Of a DNA stretch of 64,000 nucleotides, positions 27,631 to 38,500 are shown piece after piece. The DNA is from Tubulanus polymorphus (lineage: Eukaryota > Nemertea > Palaeonemertea > Tubulaniformes > Tubulanidae): contig NC_134026.1 of assembly GCF_964204645.1 (NCBI RefSeq), positions 22,958,650 to 23,022,649 of the forward strand, in the 5' to 3' direction. The position numbers and the translations under genes were made by a program. Below the pieces are notes generated by a model. That model had not been told where the DNA came from and searched no databases. It saw only the letters and a list, made by a program, of their open reading frames with translations. Position 1 is the first letter of the stretch, and each line of letters begins with the position of its first letter.

Positions 27631-27847
27631 ACAGGGGCCTGATACACAAAACGTTTTTGACCCCAGTATCCCAGTCCTAAAAGTACTATATGATTTATAT
27701 TTGGAAGTAGTTATTTTACCGGATCCGGTCACCGACTTCTGAACGATATTTTTCTGGATATCGCCTCTAATTGGCTAATTTAATCCGCGCATGCGCGAAG
27801 AGGTGACTTAGAAAATTCGAAGGAAGTGTGGAGAACAGAGTTTGAGA

Positions 27848-27924
27848 AAATAGAGCGGGACTCGAACCAAGTGCCAGTAAATTATAAGCGCAGCATGCCC
27901 CCAATAGACCACTGAGCTCGCTGA
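27848..27924 (-). repeat. tRNA-derived (A-box/B-box) sequence, probably a decayed tRNA or SINE head
   Basis: On the minus strand this reads GAGCTCAGTGGTCTATTGG (A-box-like), then about 40 nt later GGTTCGAGTCC (a good B box). Acceptor, anticodon and T stems do not pair properly, so it is unlikely to be a working tRNA gene. It lies inside the long-TIR element. Confidence 0.45.
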
Positions 27925-27959
27925 AAACCAACCAAATGTTTTAGCTTGATAAAGTACCT

Positions 27960-28075
27960 AACCTTACCCTAATCCTCTCCCTAGCTGTAAAACGGACCCT
28001 AACTCTAATCCTAACCCTCTGGACCCTCCTCTCTCTCTTGACACTAACCCTATCGAAACCCTAAACCCAATATAA
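27960..28075. repeat. Degenerate telomere-like CCCTAA/CCTAA motifs
   Basis: Scattered ACCCTAA, TCCTAACCCT, CTAACCCT and ACCCTAAACCC motifs are interleaved with other sequence. The array is short and irregular, so it is interstitial and not a chromosome end. Confidence 0.5.
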
Positions 28076-28245
28076 TGATTTTATTGTTTCTTTTATTAGT
28101 TTGTATTATAATATATGGATCGAGCTAGATATCTTTTATAAGTCGGCAACCGGATCCGGCTAAATAACTACTTCCTTTGTATTTATAAAGCTTTTTTTAG
28201 CTAGGAGGATACTAGGGTCAAAAATATTTTGTGTTAGGCCCCTGT

Positions 28246-28614
28246 GGTTTAACTCTTATCAGGGTTTGCTTCATCAGTCAAAATTGGTCATGTACTCAAA
28301 ATTTATTGATTGATTTTTCATAAATTATCAAAATCCCATCATAATTTAAGTCACTTGTTCACTAATTAAATGTGACCTACTCACCTGCGCTTACTTCAGT
28401 GACTTAAGTAGAAACAGTTGGGTTTATCACAATTCTTCCTTTTTGAATTTTCAATTCATAGTCGGGGAATTCATTAATCGAAATACCAGGCAGTATGTCT
28501 GGGGTTCACTGTATTTGCAAATTCAGTGAATATTTTTGATTGTATTGTATCCTTAAACCATCAATTCATTCAGATCCTTTTAATCGTGTAGTGTTTCCTT
28601 TGTAGTTCGAAACA
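28246..28614 (+). other. 5' flank of HMGCS with a splice acceptor before the start codon
   Basis: TTTCCTTTGTAG ends at 28605, nine bases before the ATG at 28615. This suggests that the 5' UTR continues in an upstream noncoding exon, a common arrangement in HMGCS genes. I cannot place that exon. Confidence 0.5.
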
Positions 28615-31600
28615 ATGGAGGGTCATATAGGAAACGGAGATGCAGCATGTGGACGATGGCCGGCAGATGTCGGCATCATTGCAATGGAAGTGTATATCCC
28701 TAGTCAGTACGTAGATCAAGAAGAGCTGGAACAGTTCGACGGCGTATCAAAAGGAAAATATACAATCGGATTAGGACAGGCGCGAATGGGATTTTGTTCA
28801 GATCGCGAGGATATCAACTCATTGTGTCTAACTGTGGTTCAAAACCTTATGGAACGGCACGATATTGATTACAAAAATGTCGGACGGTTGGAAGTCGGTA
28901 CAGAGACGATCATTGATAAATCGAAAAGTACGAAGACTGTTTTGATGCAGTTATTTGAAACTTCAGGAAATACCGACATTGAAGGAGTGGATTCCAAAAA
29001 CGCCTGCTACGGTGGCACTGCTTCATTGTTCAATGCTGTTAATTGGATTGAATCTAGTTATTTCGATGGTAAGTTCTGCTCCACTAGCCATCAACAATGG
29101 GTCATCAGTCTATGAATGGCTTGATATCCAGTTTTTTTAATCTAATTTCAGGTCGCTATGCTTTAGTAGTTGCAGCAGACATAGCTGTTTATGCTACAGG
29201 AAATGCCAGATGTACTGGTGGTGCTGGTGCTATTGCTATGCTCATTGGTGCCAATGCCCCATTGATATTTGACAGAGGTGAGTCAACCAGATGATCTCGT
29301 TGATATTGATAACCTTGGTATTTTGTACTGATTTTGTGAACAATCGAAGCACTAGTAAAATATTGCATACTTTCGATATCGAGGAGGTAATTTTTAAAGA
29401 AAAAAAACTTGTCATTAATTTACTGTGTATTCAGTCACTGAACAATTTAATTTCGCTATGATTACGTAAATCATGCAACTGGATTTGCATCAATTTTGGT
29501 CAATGTCCATCTGCTAAGTGAATTTGTTGATATCACATGTGCTGTGTTTACTGCGTAATCAAGTTCTTATTTTACCGTGAAAAGTTTATAAATGAACTTC
29601 TAGTATTCCCGGATAGAACTAATTATTTAATGATCCGTGAGTCACACTAAACTATGGAATCAAACAAAAGTACTATCGGCACATGTAATAACAATAATAA
29701 TGTTTTCGGGTCATGCCTGGAAGTTGTAGCTACATACTAACACTGATATGTCATACATATAGGGGGCCTACTCGGTACTGGTGTACTCAAAAACATCAGT
29801 GCATTAAACAATTATCTGCAAAATATTATCCAAAAAGTTTATATTTTTCTTGTGTAATTAGTTGTGTCAACATGTTTTTCCGGGTTATACAGTTCTACTG
29901 ATTATTATTTCTACCCGATCAAAAATATCCTACCAAATGATATCCTGCAACTAATTTTTTATTTTCTCACATGGTATGTGATTAATAGCTTCAATGATTA
30001 TATCGTCCTTTTTTTGAACTAAGGTACGGATGTACTGAAACTGATGAACAACGACAGAAAACTGGTTGTGATGAAGTTCATTTCAAGTTGAAATATTTTC
30101 AAGATAGATACTCTAGGCTCCCCGAATAAAATCTGCATAATCTGTAGTCTATTGATTTTAAGAAAAATAATCAAATCACTTTATCGACACATTAGCAGAG
30201 TATTCCAGGGGTATTTTCTCACTCTGAGGTGATGTGACCCTAATCTTATTTTGAATAACTGAGGGAATCAAAGGGTGCCAGTTGAGTTATGGGCCTACAA
30301 AGATTCTAAAAGATATAAGCCGCGATAACACAAGCATTTTTGGCCTGGGTCAGATTATTGTGTGTGAATTGCTGCAGGTTCAGCTGACTCACTTCACTTT
30401 GCTTAAGGATGGGCCGAATTTGTGCCATCTGTGCTAATTTTGTATCTATGTGATCGCGGCTTAATTCTCCTCCCTGGATCCACATCAGTCACCTGTATGC
30501 TTAAGCAATGACACTGGTGAATTAACTGTCACACACACGCACATTTTGCAGGTTTGCGAGTTAGCCACATGCAACATGTCTATGATTTCTACAAACCCGA
30601 TTTAGTGTCAGAATTTCCTGTGGTTGCCAGGAAACTGCCCCAAAAATGTTATCTGATGGCTTTAGATAGATGCTACAAACAATACTGCCAGAAATTGGTT
30701 TCAATTACAGCAGGTAAATTCACCCTCCCCGTAGATAGTAATGTCCTTTGCCCTTAATTTCTTTCCAGGTTTACGGGCAATTCATATGCAACATGCATAT
30801 GATTTCTACAAGCCTGATATGGCATCTGAATACCCGGTAGTCGACGGAAAACTTTCTATAAAATGTTATCTTGGTGCATTAGATAAATGCTACCAACTAT
30901 ATGCCAAGAAATATTTGTCTCATGCAGGTAAATTCAACTACTACCAGAACTGGCAGACAAAGTGTCCATACCAGCATTTTGAGGGTTCAAACATTGTCAC
31001 TCAGTCAGTGAAATTGATATGTTCTAAATAACTAATGTTATGGAAATATTTGGTAGCTTTATTTTACCTTATTATTTTAGTTCCAAATGTTTAACGTATT
31101 CAAAATGATTATCTACTTGTTGATACATGTATGACTCATTCTTTTCCAATTCCCAGAAAAGTGAACCACTTCTGCAAAAAAGTGATTAAAAAGCAATTTC
31201 GATGATTTTATTTTCAGGAAAGTCTTCTTCGATATCAAACTTCAACATAGATTCAGCCGATGCATTCCTGTTCCATTCACCTTATTGCAAATTGGTTCAA
31301 AAATCTTTTGCTCGTCTCATGCTCAATGATTTCCTTCAAGATGGTGATCCAGATTTTTCTGGAAAATACGCCGGGTTAAAAGAGTATAGGTACTTCTTGT
31401 TATGTTTATTCATGCCATACATGACGCATATGCTTGAATAATTCTTAATCTTAATGAAAATTGTATATTTATCAGAAAAGTTAAGTTGGAAGACACATAC
31501 TTCAACAAAGATGTGGAGAAGGCTTTCCTAGTAGCCAGTAAGAGTGCATATATACAGAAAGTTGAACCAGGTCTTCATATGGCAAATCAATTAGGAAACA

Positions 31601-32417
31601 TGTACGCGCCTTCGTTATATGGTTGTTTAATATCATGTTTAAATAGGTGAGCATATTTGTATTTACAGTTCAAGTTCATGTCATAATAAGGGTGCTTAGG
31701 AATATCTAAAAAGTAGTATTGTTCTAAAAGATTTTAAGCCATTCTCCTTATAGATTATATTGCTTTATTATTAGAAATTGGTTTCTGGATGTATTTTTTC
31801 CAGTTGGTCGTTGTCGGAAGCAGCTGGTAAACGTCTAGTATTGTTCTCATATGGTTCGGGGCTTGCATCCTCTATGTTCTCAATGCATGTGACAAACGAC
31901 GTCGCTCCTGGTTCAAATCTGGATAAACTTAAGTCTGGTTTCAGTGATATCGACACTAGACTGAACTCACGGACGAAAGTCTCCCCTCAGGAGTTCGCTG
32001 ACACAATGAAATTAAGAGAAGATACCCATCATATAGGTACCTATGTGACAATACACTATGTACTAGTCAAGTCAAGGAATTTGTATGAGAACTTTAACCT
32101 GGGTTTTTGCTGGTACTTAAAATTAGCATTATCATCAGGTTATTGAACTGTTAGAAGTTTTCAAAATATTCTTTTTATCATGGTGCTATTAGGGCTTATC
32201 TACGCGGATCGACTTAATCAAATCATCCATTTGCTCTTTGTATTACTAAATGATGTTAGTGTAAAATGAACGGCATTTGTCTCGATATTTTTCAGCTCCA
32301 TACACCCCTGTAGGAGATATTCATAATTTATTACCCGCTACGTGGTATCTAACAAATGTAGATGACAAGCACAGGAAAACATATGACCGGAAACCAATAT
32401 TGAGTGTGTCCACTTAA
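28615..32417 (+). CDS. HMGCS1: Hydroxymethylglutaryl-CoA synthase, cytosolic type
   Basis: Exons are 28615-29068, 29152-29277, then either 30769-30927 (copy B) or 30552-30713 (copy A), then 31218-31389, 31476-31646, 31804-32036 and 32296-32417. With copy B it is 1437 nt, 478 aa. The enzyme condenses acetyl-CoA with acetoacetyl-CoA to HMG-CoA at the entry to the mevalonate pathway. Catalytic residues are visible: Glu97 (EVGTETIID), Cys131 ([10 protein letters not shown]) and His266 ([11 protein letters not shown]), each two residues beyond the human numbers 95, 129 and 264. SYGSGLA and MKLREDTHH motifs are intact. There is no mitochondrial leader, so it should be cytosolic. It is shorter than human HMGCS1 (520 aa) mainly at the C terminus. 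The third coding exon is duplicated in tandem. Confidence 0.95.
29278..30551 (+). other. HMGCS intron 2
   Basis: This 1.27-kb intron contains MITE copy 2 (30318-30461). Otherwise I see AT-rich sequence with no exon. Confidence 0.7.
30318..30461. mobile_element. MITE with terminal inverted repeats (copy 2)
   Basis: It begins AGCCGCGATAACAC and ends ATGTGATCGCGGCT, near-perfect inverted repeats, flanked by TA on both sides. Its first 30 bases match copy 1 at 5317 closely, including GAGCATTTTTGGC versus AAGCATTTTTGGC. At 144 bp it is an internally shortened relative. TA duplication fits Tc1/mariner-like mobilisation, but that is inference. Confidence 0.65.
30552..30713 (+). other. HMGCS alternative exon copy A (54 codons, divergent)
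   Basis: This exon has phase 1-1 boundaries identical to copy B and encodes the same segment (GLR..HMQH.YDFYKPD..SE.PVV). It has one extra codon, and about 35 of 54 residues are identical to B. Copy A replaces the widely conserved VDGK with VARK and changes CYLGALDK to CYLMALDR. No stop or frameshift disrupts it and both splice sites are good, so it looks selected and not dead. Confidence 0.75.
30769..30927 (+). other. HMGCS alternative exon copy B (53 codons, canonical)
   Basis: This copy keeps the canonical [23 protein letters not shown] and CYL.ALD.CY pattern of animal HMG-CoA synthases and so is the default. Only 55 nt separate it from copy A, and including both would insert a duplicate segment in frame. 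Confidence 0.85.
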
Positions 32418-33565
32418 CATAAGTCTTTGTAGGTGAGTAATAGAGATTGCTTTTTGGGCTGCATTTATTAAATAGTGAGCATATCAGAATTGGTGGCACT
32501 TATAGATAGAATGTAATGTAGCTTAAAACTTTAACAAAATTAAAATATCCTGGATCCAACGGACTTCCTAGTTTCTTTTTACATAACCTACAATCGATAA
32601 TGGACCTCCTTATTTTCAATCTACAATTTATTGCCTTTGTTTTTCAGGTGTTTTTTAAGCAGTGTTTAGTGCAACATGCCATACAAGCACTTCGTTTTTT
32701 TGCTATGGTCAATGATTTGTTACAAGATGGAAAAACTCTGCGTAATTCGTAATGTTCTCAGTACATTTTATTCATCATTGATGCACGCTCACACACATAT
32801 ATTTATATTTATGGTTTAGTATTTTTATATAATTGTTATTAGGCCAAAATTCTTTGTTTAGTTTTATTGGCTGTACTGGTCAGGATTATCAATAATGCAT
32901 GTATTTGATGTCAAGATGTATACGTGTATGTTTTGGAAGTGAATGAGTTTCTAAGACCATTTTAAAACCCAGTTCATTAGCTTTGGTTCTTAACATTTAA
33001 AATGGGATAAAATCCATTTGTTTAGCCTTAGAGTTAAAACTGTGAATTGTGCCACTGTCTCTTGGTTTATGCTTTAAAAGGAATAAGAATCCACAGAAAA
33101 TGAAAGATTGATGTTTTGATTTAAGTATTAGATTTTAGTTTTAATCATATTTACGATTCTGGCCTTGGGGTAAAATTCCTTTTCTGATTGCTTCTCTTTT
33201 GTATCAGAAATTTAGCTCATGCTCATAATGTTAGTAAATCAATTAGTATTACACATCTCTATGATCATTTATTGTTTGGTTGATTCAGTTAGTTAATGAA
33301 ACAAAACTGATATTAGTTGTTTGTATGTACACGGAATAGTATCTGACATATTTTCCAGTATTACGGTAACAATGTTTACACTATGTATTTAAAAAACAAT
33401 CATAGCAACAAAATATCCTGACAAATAAAATATAGAATTAATTAACACCATTGTTTGACTTTGTTAGATTATTGGTTTCATCATTTCTAATTTTGATTTT
33501 TTAAGTCAGAGCCCTGTAGATACGATTTAGGAAGAGGATGCTGAAAGCTCGCATCGTGAGTCCTA
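32418..33565 (+). other. HMGCS 3' UTR, with possible UTR intron and polyadenylation signal
   Basis: Sixteen nt after the stop is AG/GTGAGT (donor at 32433) and TTTTCAG ends at 32647, so a 3' UTR intron of about 215 nt is possible. AATAAA at 33424-33429 is a plausible polyadenylation signal. The remainder is AT-rich with no coding exon. Confidence 0.45.
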
Positions 33566-34036
33566 ATGGTTTTGGGTCAATGGCCGACGATTCCTAGAGT
33601 GGGTGGCATTACACATTACATAACACGCGTGGTGTGGTTTCAGTGCTGGGTAAATGAGTGTACACATTGTAGTCTTAACAAAATCGGCGATGAATTCCAT
33701 TTTCTTTTTGAATGTTCCAAATTAATCGGTATACGAAGAGCTTTCCTAACCCAATTTTATGTAAATAGACCTAACACTTTCAAAATGTCACAATTACTTA
33801 ATGCTGTAAATAACACTATACTAGTTAAACTCGCTAGATTTGTAAATGCTGGTCTCAAGCTACTTAAGTAAAATTCATTTATGCATACCAGTTATCTGTA
33901 CTATCATTCTATTATATGTGTATTTCTGTTTTCTTGTTTTTTTTTAAAGTTTTGTAAATTATAAATTTTATTGTGCAAATTCCTGTAACCTCTATAAACC
34001 AACATTGGTTAGAGTGAAATGAATAAACCTACAACC
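33566..34036 (+). mobile_element. 5'-truncated LINE (non-LTR retrotransposon) C-terminal remnant
   Basis: An open frame to 33871 encodes a C-terminal zinc-knuckle-like segment (CTHCSLNKIGDEFHFLFEC) followed by RRAFL and PNTFKMSQLLN. This arrangement is typical of the end of LINE endonuclease/reverse-transcriptase polyproteins. A noncoding tail follows, ending with GTGAAATGAATAAACC near 34030. No reverse transcriptase core is present, so it is a dead 5'-truncated copy. The LINE clade is not assignable. Confidence 0.65.
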
Positions 34037-35589
34037 TATTAAACTACATGATGAAACCCAACCATTTGAATTTAGAAGTTCAGAAGCCACCATCTTGGCG
34101 ATAGAAACCAGATTTTGCTCTTGTAGATGAGAATTGATTCGAGTTAAAATGTCTGATCACTTGAGTAAATGAGTATGACGCATCGAGAAAAATGATATAG
34201 GAGTCCAAAAACAATCGACAATCTTTCGAAAGATGACTACGACGTCTAGACTTCATTCCGACGAAGCTGTATTTTTAATTTCCAAAATTGAATGTCTCAA
34301 CATTTAAAACAAAAGCACAATCGAAACGTCGTCTTATCTGACCTGTTGACGTTGTTGCTGGATCGAAGTTCTACATGACACTTTAACTTTTTGACAAGGG
34401 TTACCTTCTTATGATATCGAGTGATAACAACACGTTAACAAGGCTGCGTCACACATCAAATAAGTTTTCATTCCGTTTAAGTGAGCATGTACATATACAT
34501 GAATGTATGTATATACGTTTCTGAGTAATTATTTCCCGCGACGCAAAATCTTGCCGAAATTGAATGATACAGAATTTCTCTTTTAAAGGCCAATCATCTA
34601 GATTTCAAATTTTACAACCCAGCAAAAATTACGTAAATCAATCAAGTAAAAAAATATTTTTCTCATTTGCAAATGGAATTTGGTCCAAAAGGGTGTCCTC
34701 GCACCAACGTATATCCGAGTTCTCGTCAACGAGGTTCCACTGTTGTATGTAGGGTCCTCGTGGTTGTCAGTAAAAGGATACGTTTATGCAGTCACATCTA
34801 TACCAAGAGGCAAAGTTCGCGCGCTAAAAATAAAAATTGATGACAATAAGGAAAGCGCTATGTGGGCCAAGGTTCAAATCAATTGTTGATTCAAATGCCA
34901 GATAAGCATGAAATCTTGACACTTCAAACAACAAACGAGCGCAGATTAACCAAGTAAAATAAATCATTTACTTCGAAATTTGTGTTTATATATATACATG
35001 TGTTTTTAAATTTCTTTGTTTACGGGTTGTGGGTTTTTTAAGATTATTACACCACATTGATACGGCCATCCTTCGTAGCGTTGTGAATTTGATAGTCCTG
35101 CCTGTGTGATGGGGATAGGCATCGATACATTTTTCTTTAAATTGAGATACTCGTTATTTAATCAAATTGAATTAACAAATGCATTCAAGATGATCAATCG
35201 TTGTTTTTTATCAACAATAAATGTAATATCGCCGATAGGGAAAACGTTTTCGTTGTAAATTGCTGCGTTCGCTGAACAGGCACATGTTTCAAGTCAGCTG
35301 ATCGCGTTTACCCACTTGGACCTTGTGCAGCAACACCGCAGCTTTATATAATACTAAACATTTAAGAGGTTGATGTCCCAGGGTTCACATACATGCCGAT
35401 TATTAAGCAACCCGATTGGACTTTGGGAGCAAATTATCGAACATTATCGATATAAAATCAGATATCATGCCCAACGGGCGTTAGTTAGAATTGTGGAAGC
35501 AAACTGTGCACATAACGTCGTTAAAAGGATTTGAAAACTATCAGGAAGTGACAATAGGTGCACTGATCGATTAAGTGAAGACTTTCACA
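34037..35589. other. Intergenic region and apolipophorin promoter
   Basis: No gene is recognised. Two short plus-strand open frames (34564-34752, 34680-34889) resemble nothing I know. The proximal promoter and 5' UTR of the apolipophorin lie at the right end. Confidence 0.5.
35345..35351 (+). promoter_or_regulatory. Putative TATA box of the apolipophorin gene
   Basis: TATATAA lies about 240 nt upstream of the start codon, in the right orientation for an unspliced 5' UTR of about 210 nt. AT-richness makes chance occurrence likely enough to keep confidence low. Confidence 0.3.
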
Positions 35590-38500
35590 ATGGAGTTAAA
35601 AAGGGCGCTTGTCGTCCTAGCGTTCGTCGCTACATCATATTCAAGTAAGTATTTTGTAAGATAAAAAATTATCTTTTAATTTTCAGTTCTTGTGGCGAAT
35701 GAATGATTTTATTGAAAATCTTGGTACGATCTTTTTTGCTCATGAATATAACTATCATTTATGCTCACTGAACATTATACGTATGTGAATTTATCCTTTT
35801 TGAATTGCAATTAATGTTCCGTTTTTGTAAATCTTTCACAATTCATCGTAAAGAGTTTAAAGTTGTTTACTTCATAATGATCATGCTGGTATTGACGACA
35901 GATTTGAGAAAAAGCACACCAGTTTTCCAAGTTCTTTTATAAAATTCACGGTGAAAATTAAACGGACTGATTAAAAAATAGAACGACCATGGACTAGGCT
36001 TTAATACAAACTACTTGTAATTTGTTTGAGTTTGATTAATTGGATCGGTTTCAAGCATTGAAATTCTAGCTTCCGTACTACAAGATCTCGAAGGCTACGT
36101 TATCCCTGGGAGTAAATTGTACGCCATACGAACACAAAAACAATCTAAACTTAGACCTGTTCTCTCTCGTGACTTTCTCTATTGCATCCAGGGATGAAAT
36201 TGTTTTCCATGCTAGATCCGGGTTCCCGGAAAAGTCATCATGCCTACACATTTATGTGTTTTGGAAATCTGTGTTACATAATCACAATACCACCATATGG
36301 CCGGCCTTATAAGAAAATAATTGATGATAATTTTCATATAGGATATTGCTCTGGCTCTGAACCTATTGAGACGGTTAACGTTATTGTATTTACCCTAGAC
36401 TATAACTGAAATACAAAAGTCTAGCCCAATACGATAATATAAATTTACGTACATACGAAACACCATGTTTTCAAAAAAAACATTTGAGTATGCATATGTG
36501 ATTGAATGCAAGATTGCGTCCATAATGCAGCAACAAAGGATGTCAAAGGACAAGTAATACGATGGATTTATGATAATATTTCTGTATTTAGATTTAATTT
36601 TTGCATTGTAAGATTGAAGTATCAAATTGTTCTGTTTTGCTGAATAGTGGTCTAAGATGATTCGGCCATGTTTTTGACGATTATCCTTACAAAATTTTAC
36701 AAAAGCCGTGATAAATTACTTAACGAAGTCGCTTGAAAACAAACAGACGAAACCAAGCGCACACTTAATCACCACATTGCCACTGTAAATTATTTCAGCG
36801 CCGTCAAAACAAACCTCACGCCGAATCTTTTATCTTTGCTATTCTTCACGTGTAACCTTCGTTTTTGAAAAACATTGACACGCGCACGTTTTACGATAGT
36901 TGCTTTAATGAGTTATTACCGTTGAAACCATCATATACATTGAATCTTATCGCGAAAAAGAAATACTTAATGAAAAGGGATAAGTTACTTATTACTTATT
37001 ATTCAAATATCTTACTGACATCGAGTACATGGAAAACGCTGATAACGATGTGTACTCTAAGGCTGCAGTGTTTGTAAACACAACCGACCCATTTCTTTTC
37101 TGAAACTTCTTGGAATCTTGGCTGTTGATCAAATACAGGCTTTTGCCAACAATATACGTCGACCAAACACGAGGTTACCCCCTGGGTCCGTAAAAAGGGG
37201 TGTAGCTGTAAAAATCCCCTAGGTAGCAATCTATGATTCTTTAAAATAGGTAGAAATCTCTACCTTCTTGAACGGAAAACAAATAGATATAATCTGAAAG
37301 TTTATTCATTGATAAATTCAATTTATTCATATCTTACTGTGCCTATATCATACCATGAATACAACGATTGTACAATTTGATTTATAAGATCCTACTAATT
37401 TAAAAGTCCATTAATACTAAAATTTTTCACACAGCTCAAATGTAGCACAAATTAAAAAGAAGTCATTGCACAGTTAGAAATACAACTTGAGTATTAAAAA
37501 ATATTACAAATTTAAAGTTCTTAATGCGTCAGTTTTCGAAAGATTTCGCATTGCACAGTTTGAATCTTACAAACATGAAAAATTCTTAATTTCATTTATT
37601 CTTTTGTTCTGATAGTAAAGAGGCCGAAACACAAATGGAGATTTTCGTTTTCGTATTTATAAACTGCTCATAATTCTTTCAGGTCCCATCAACTTAGGGG
37701 ACTACCGTCATAGTATTTGTACGCAAACATGCACAGGTAATTTCATTGATATATTGATAAGCATTCAAATTCGTGAATACTTGAATTATTTTACAATTTA
37801 GAAACTTTATTCATCATAAACTCATACTTTATAAAACTCCGTCGTTATTTCAGAATCAAACACATTCAACTACAATCCGGGAACCACGTACTCGTTCAAA
37901 TATGAGAGTGGCGTTTTAACGGAAGTCAGTGGTTCAAACACAGAGAACTCAGGACTTCATATGACTGCCAACGTGGACATCGAGGTCTTAGACAAATGTA
38001 ATATGGCACTAACGGTATGAACTAAACTGATTTGACGCTAACGTGCGAAATATAACCTTTCCCTTGAAAAAATGCCGCTACTTTCATTTTATTTGGGGAT
38101 GAAAATTAAGAAATACACTTCTAAACTTCTAAATGTGCTAAAATATTTTGGAAATTTCAGATGAAAAATGTTGCCTTGTACATTACTGATCCGACTAACC
38201 GCAATAGAAAAACGATATCTGACGGTAGCTCTGATTTCGGTCGAGCTTTAGAAGCGCGTCCTCTGAGATTTTCCTTCCAAGACGGTAGCATCGACGGTGT
38301 ATGCACCGATAGACCGGAGGATGAGAAAAAATGGGTGGTCAATATCAAAAGAGGTGTGCTGTCCTCATTCCAAAACACCATGGGTGATCTGATGGTGGAT
38401 ACAAAACTGAAAGAGGTATATGAATATATTTTTGTTGTGTTGTCGAAACGACTATCAGACTTAGGACGTATCTATGAACATTCATTCATTTTGGTTGGTT

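Larger units (their letters stand above)
27631..28245. mobile_element. Long-TIR transposon-like element enclosing a tRNA-like sequence
   Basis: The left end (ACAGGGGCCTGATACACAAA...) and the right end, read in reverse complement (ACAGGGGCCTAACACAAAAT...), stay similar for about 110-120 bp. Shared segments include TTTTTGACCC, AGTATCC, GAAGTAGTTATTT and CCGGATCCGGT. The interior has a tRNA-like stretch and degenerate CCCTAA-type motifs and no transposase frame. The CAGGGGCC termini recall hAT-type ends, but I see no clean 8-bp target duplication. It is non-autonomous, age and family unknown. Confidence 0.7.

Noticed and set aside
27848-27924. Functional tRNA gene
   Set aside because: A and B boxes are visible, but the acceptor, anticodon and T stems do not pair.
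27960-28075. Telomere
   Set aside because: The repeats are short, irregular and interstitial, with genes on both sides.
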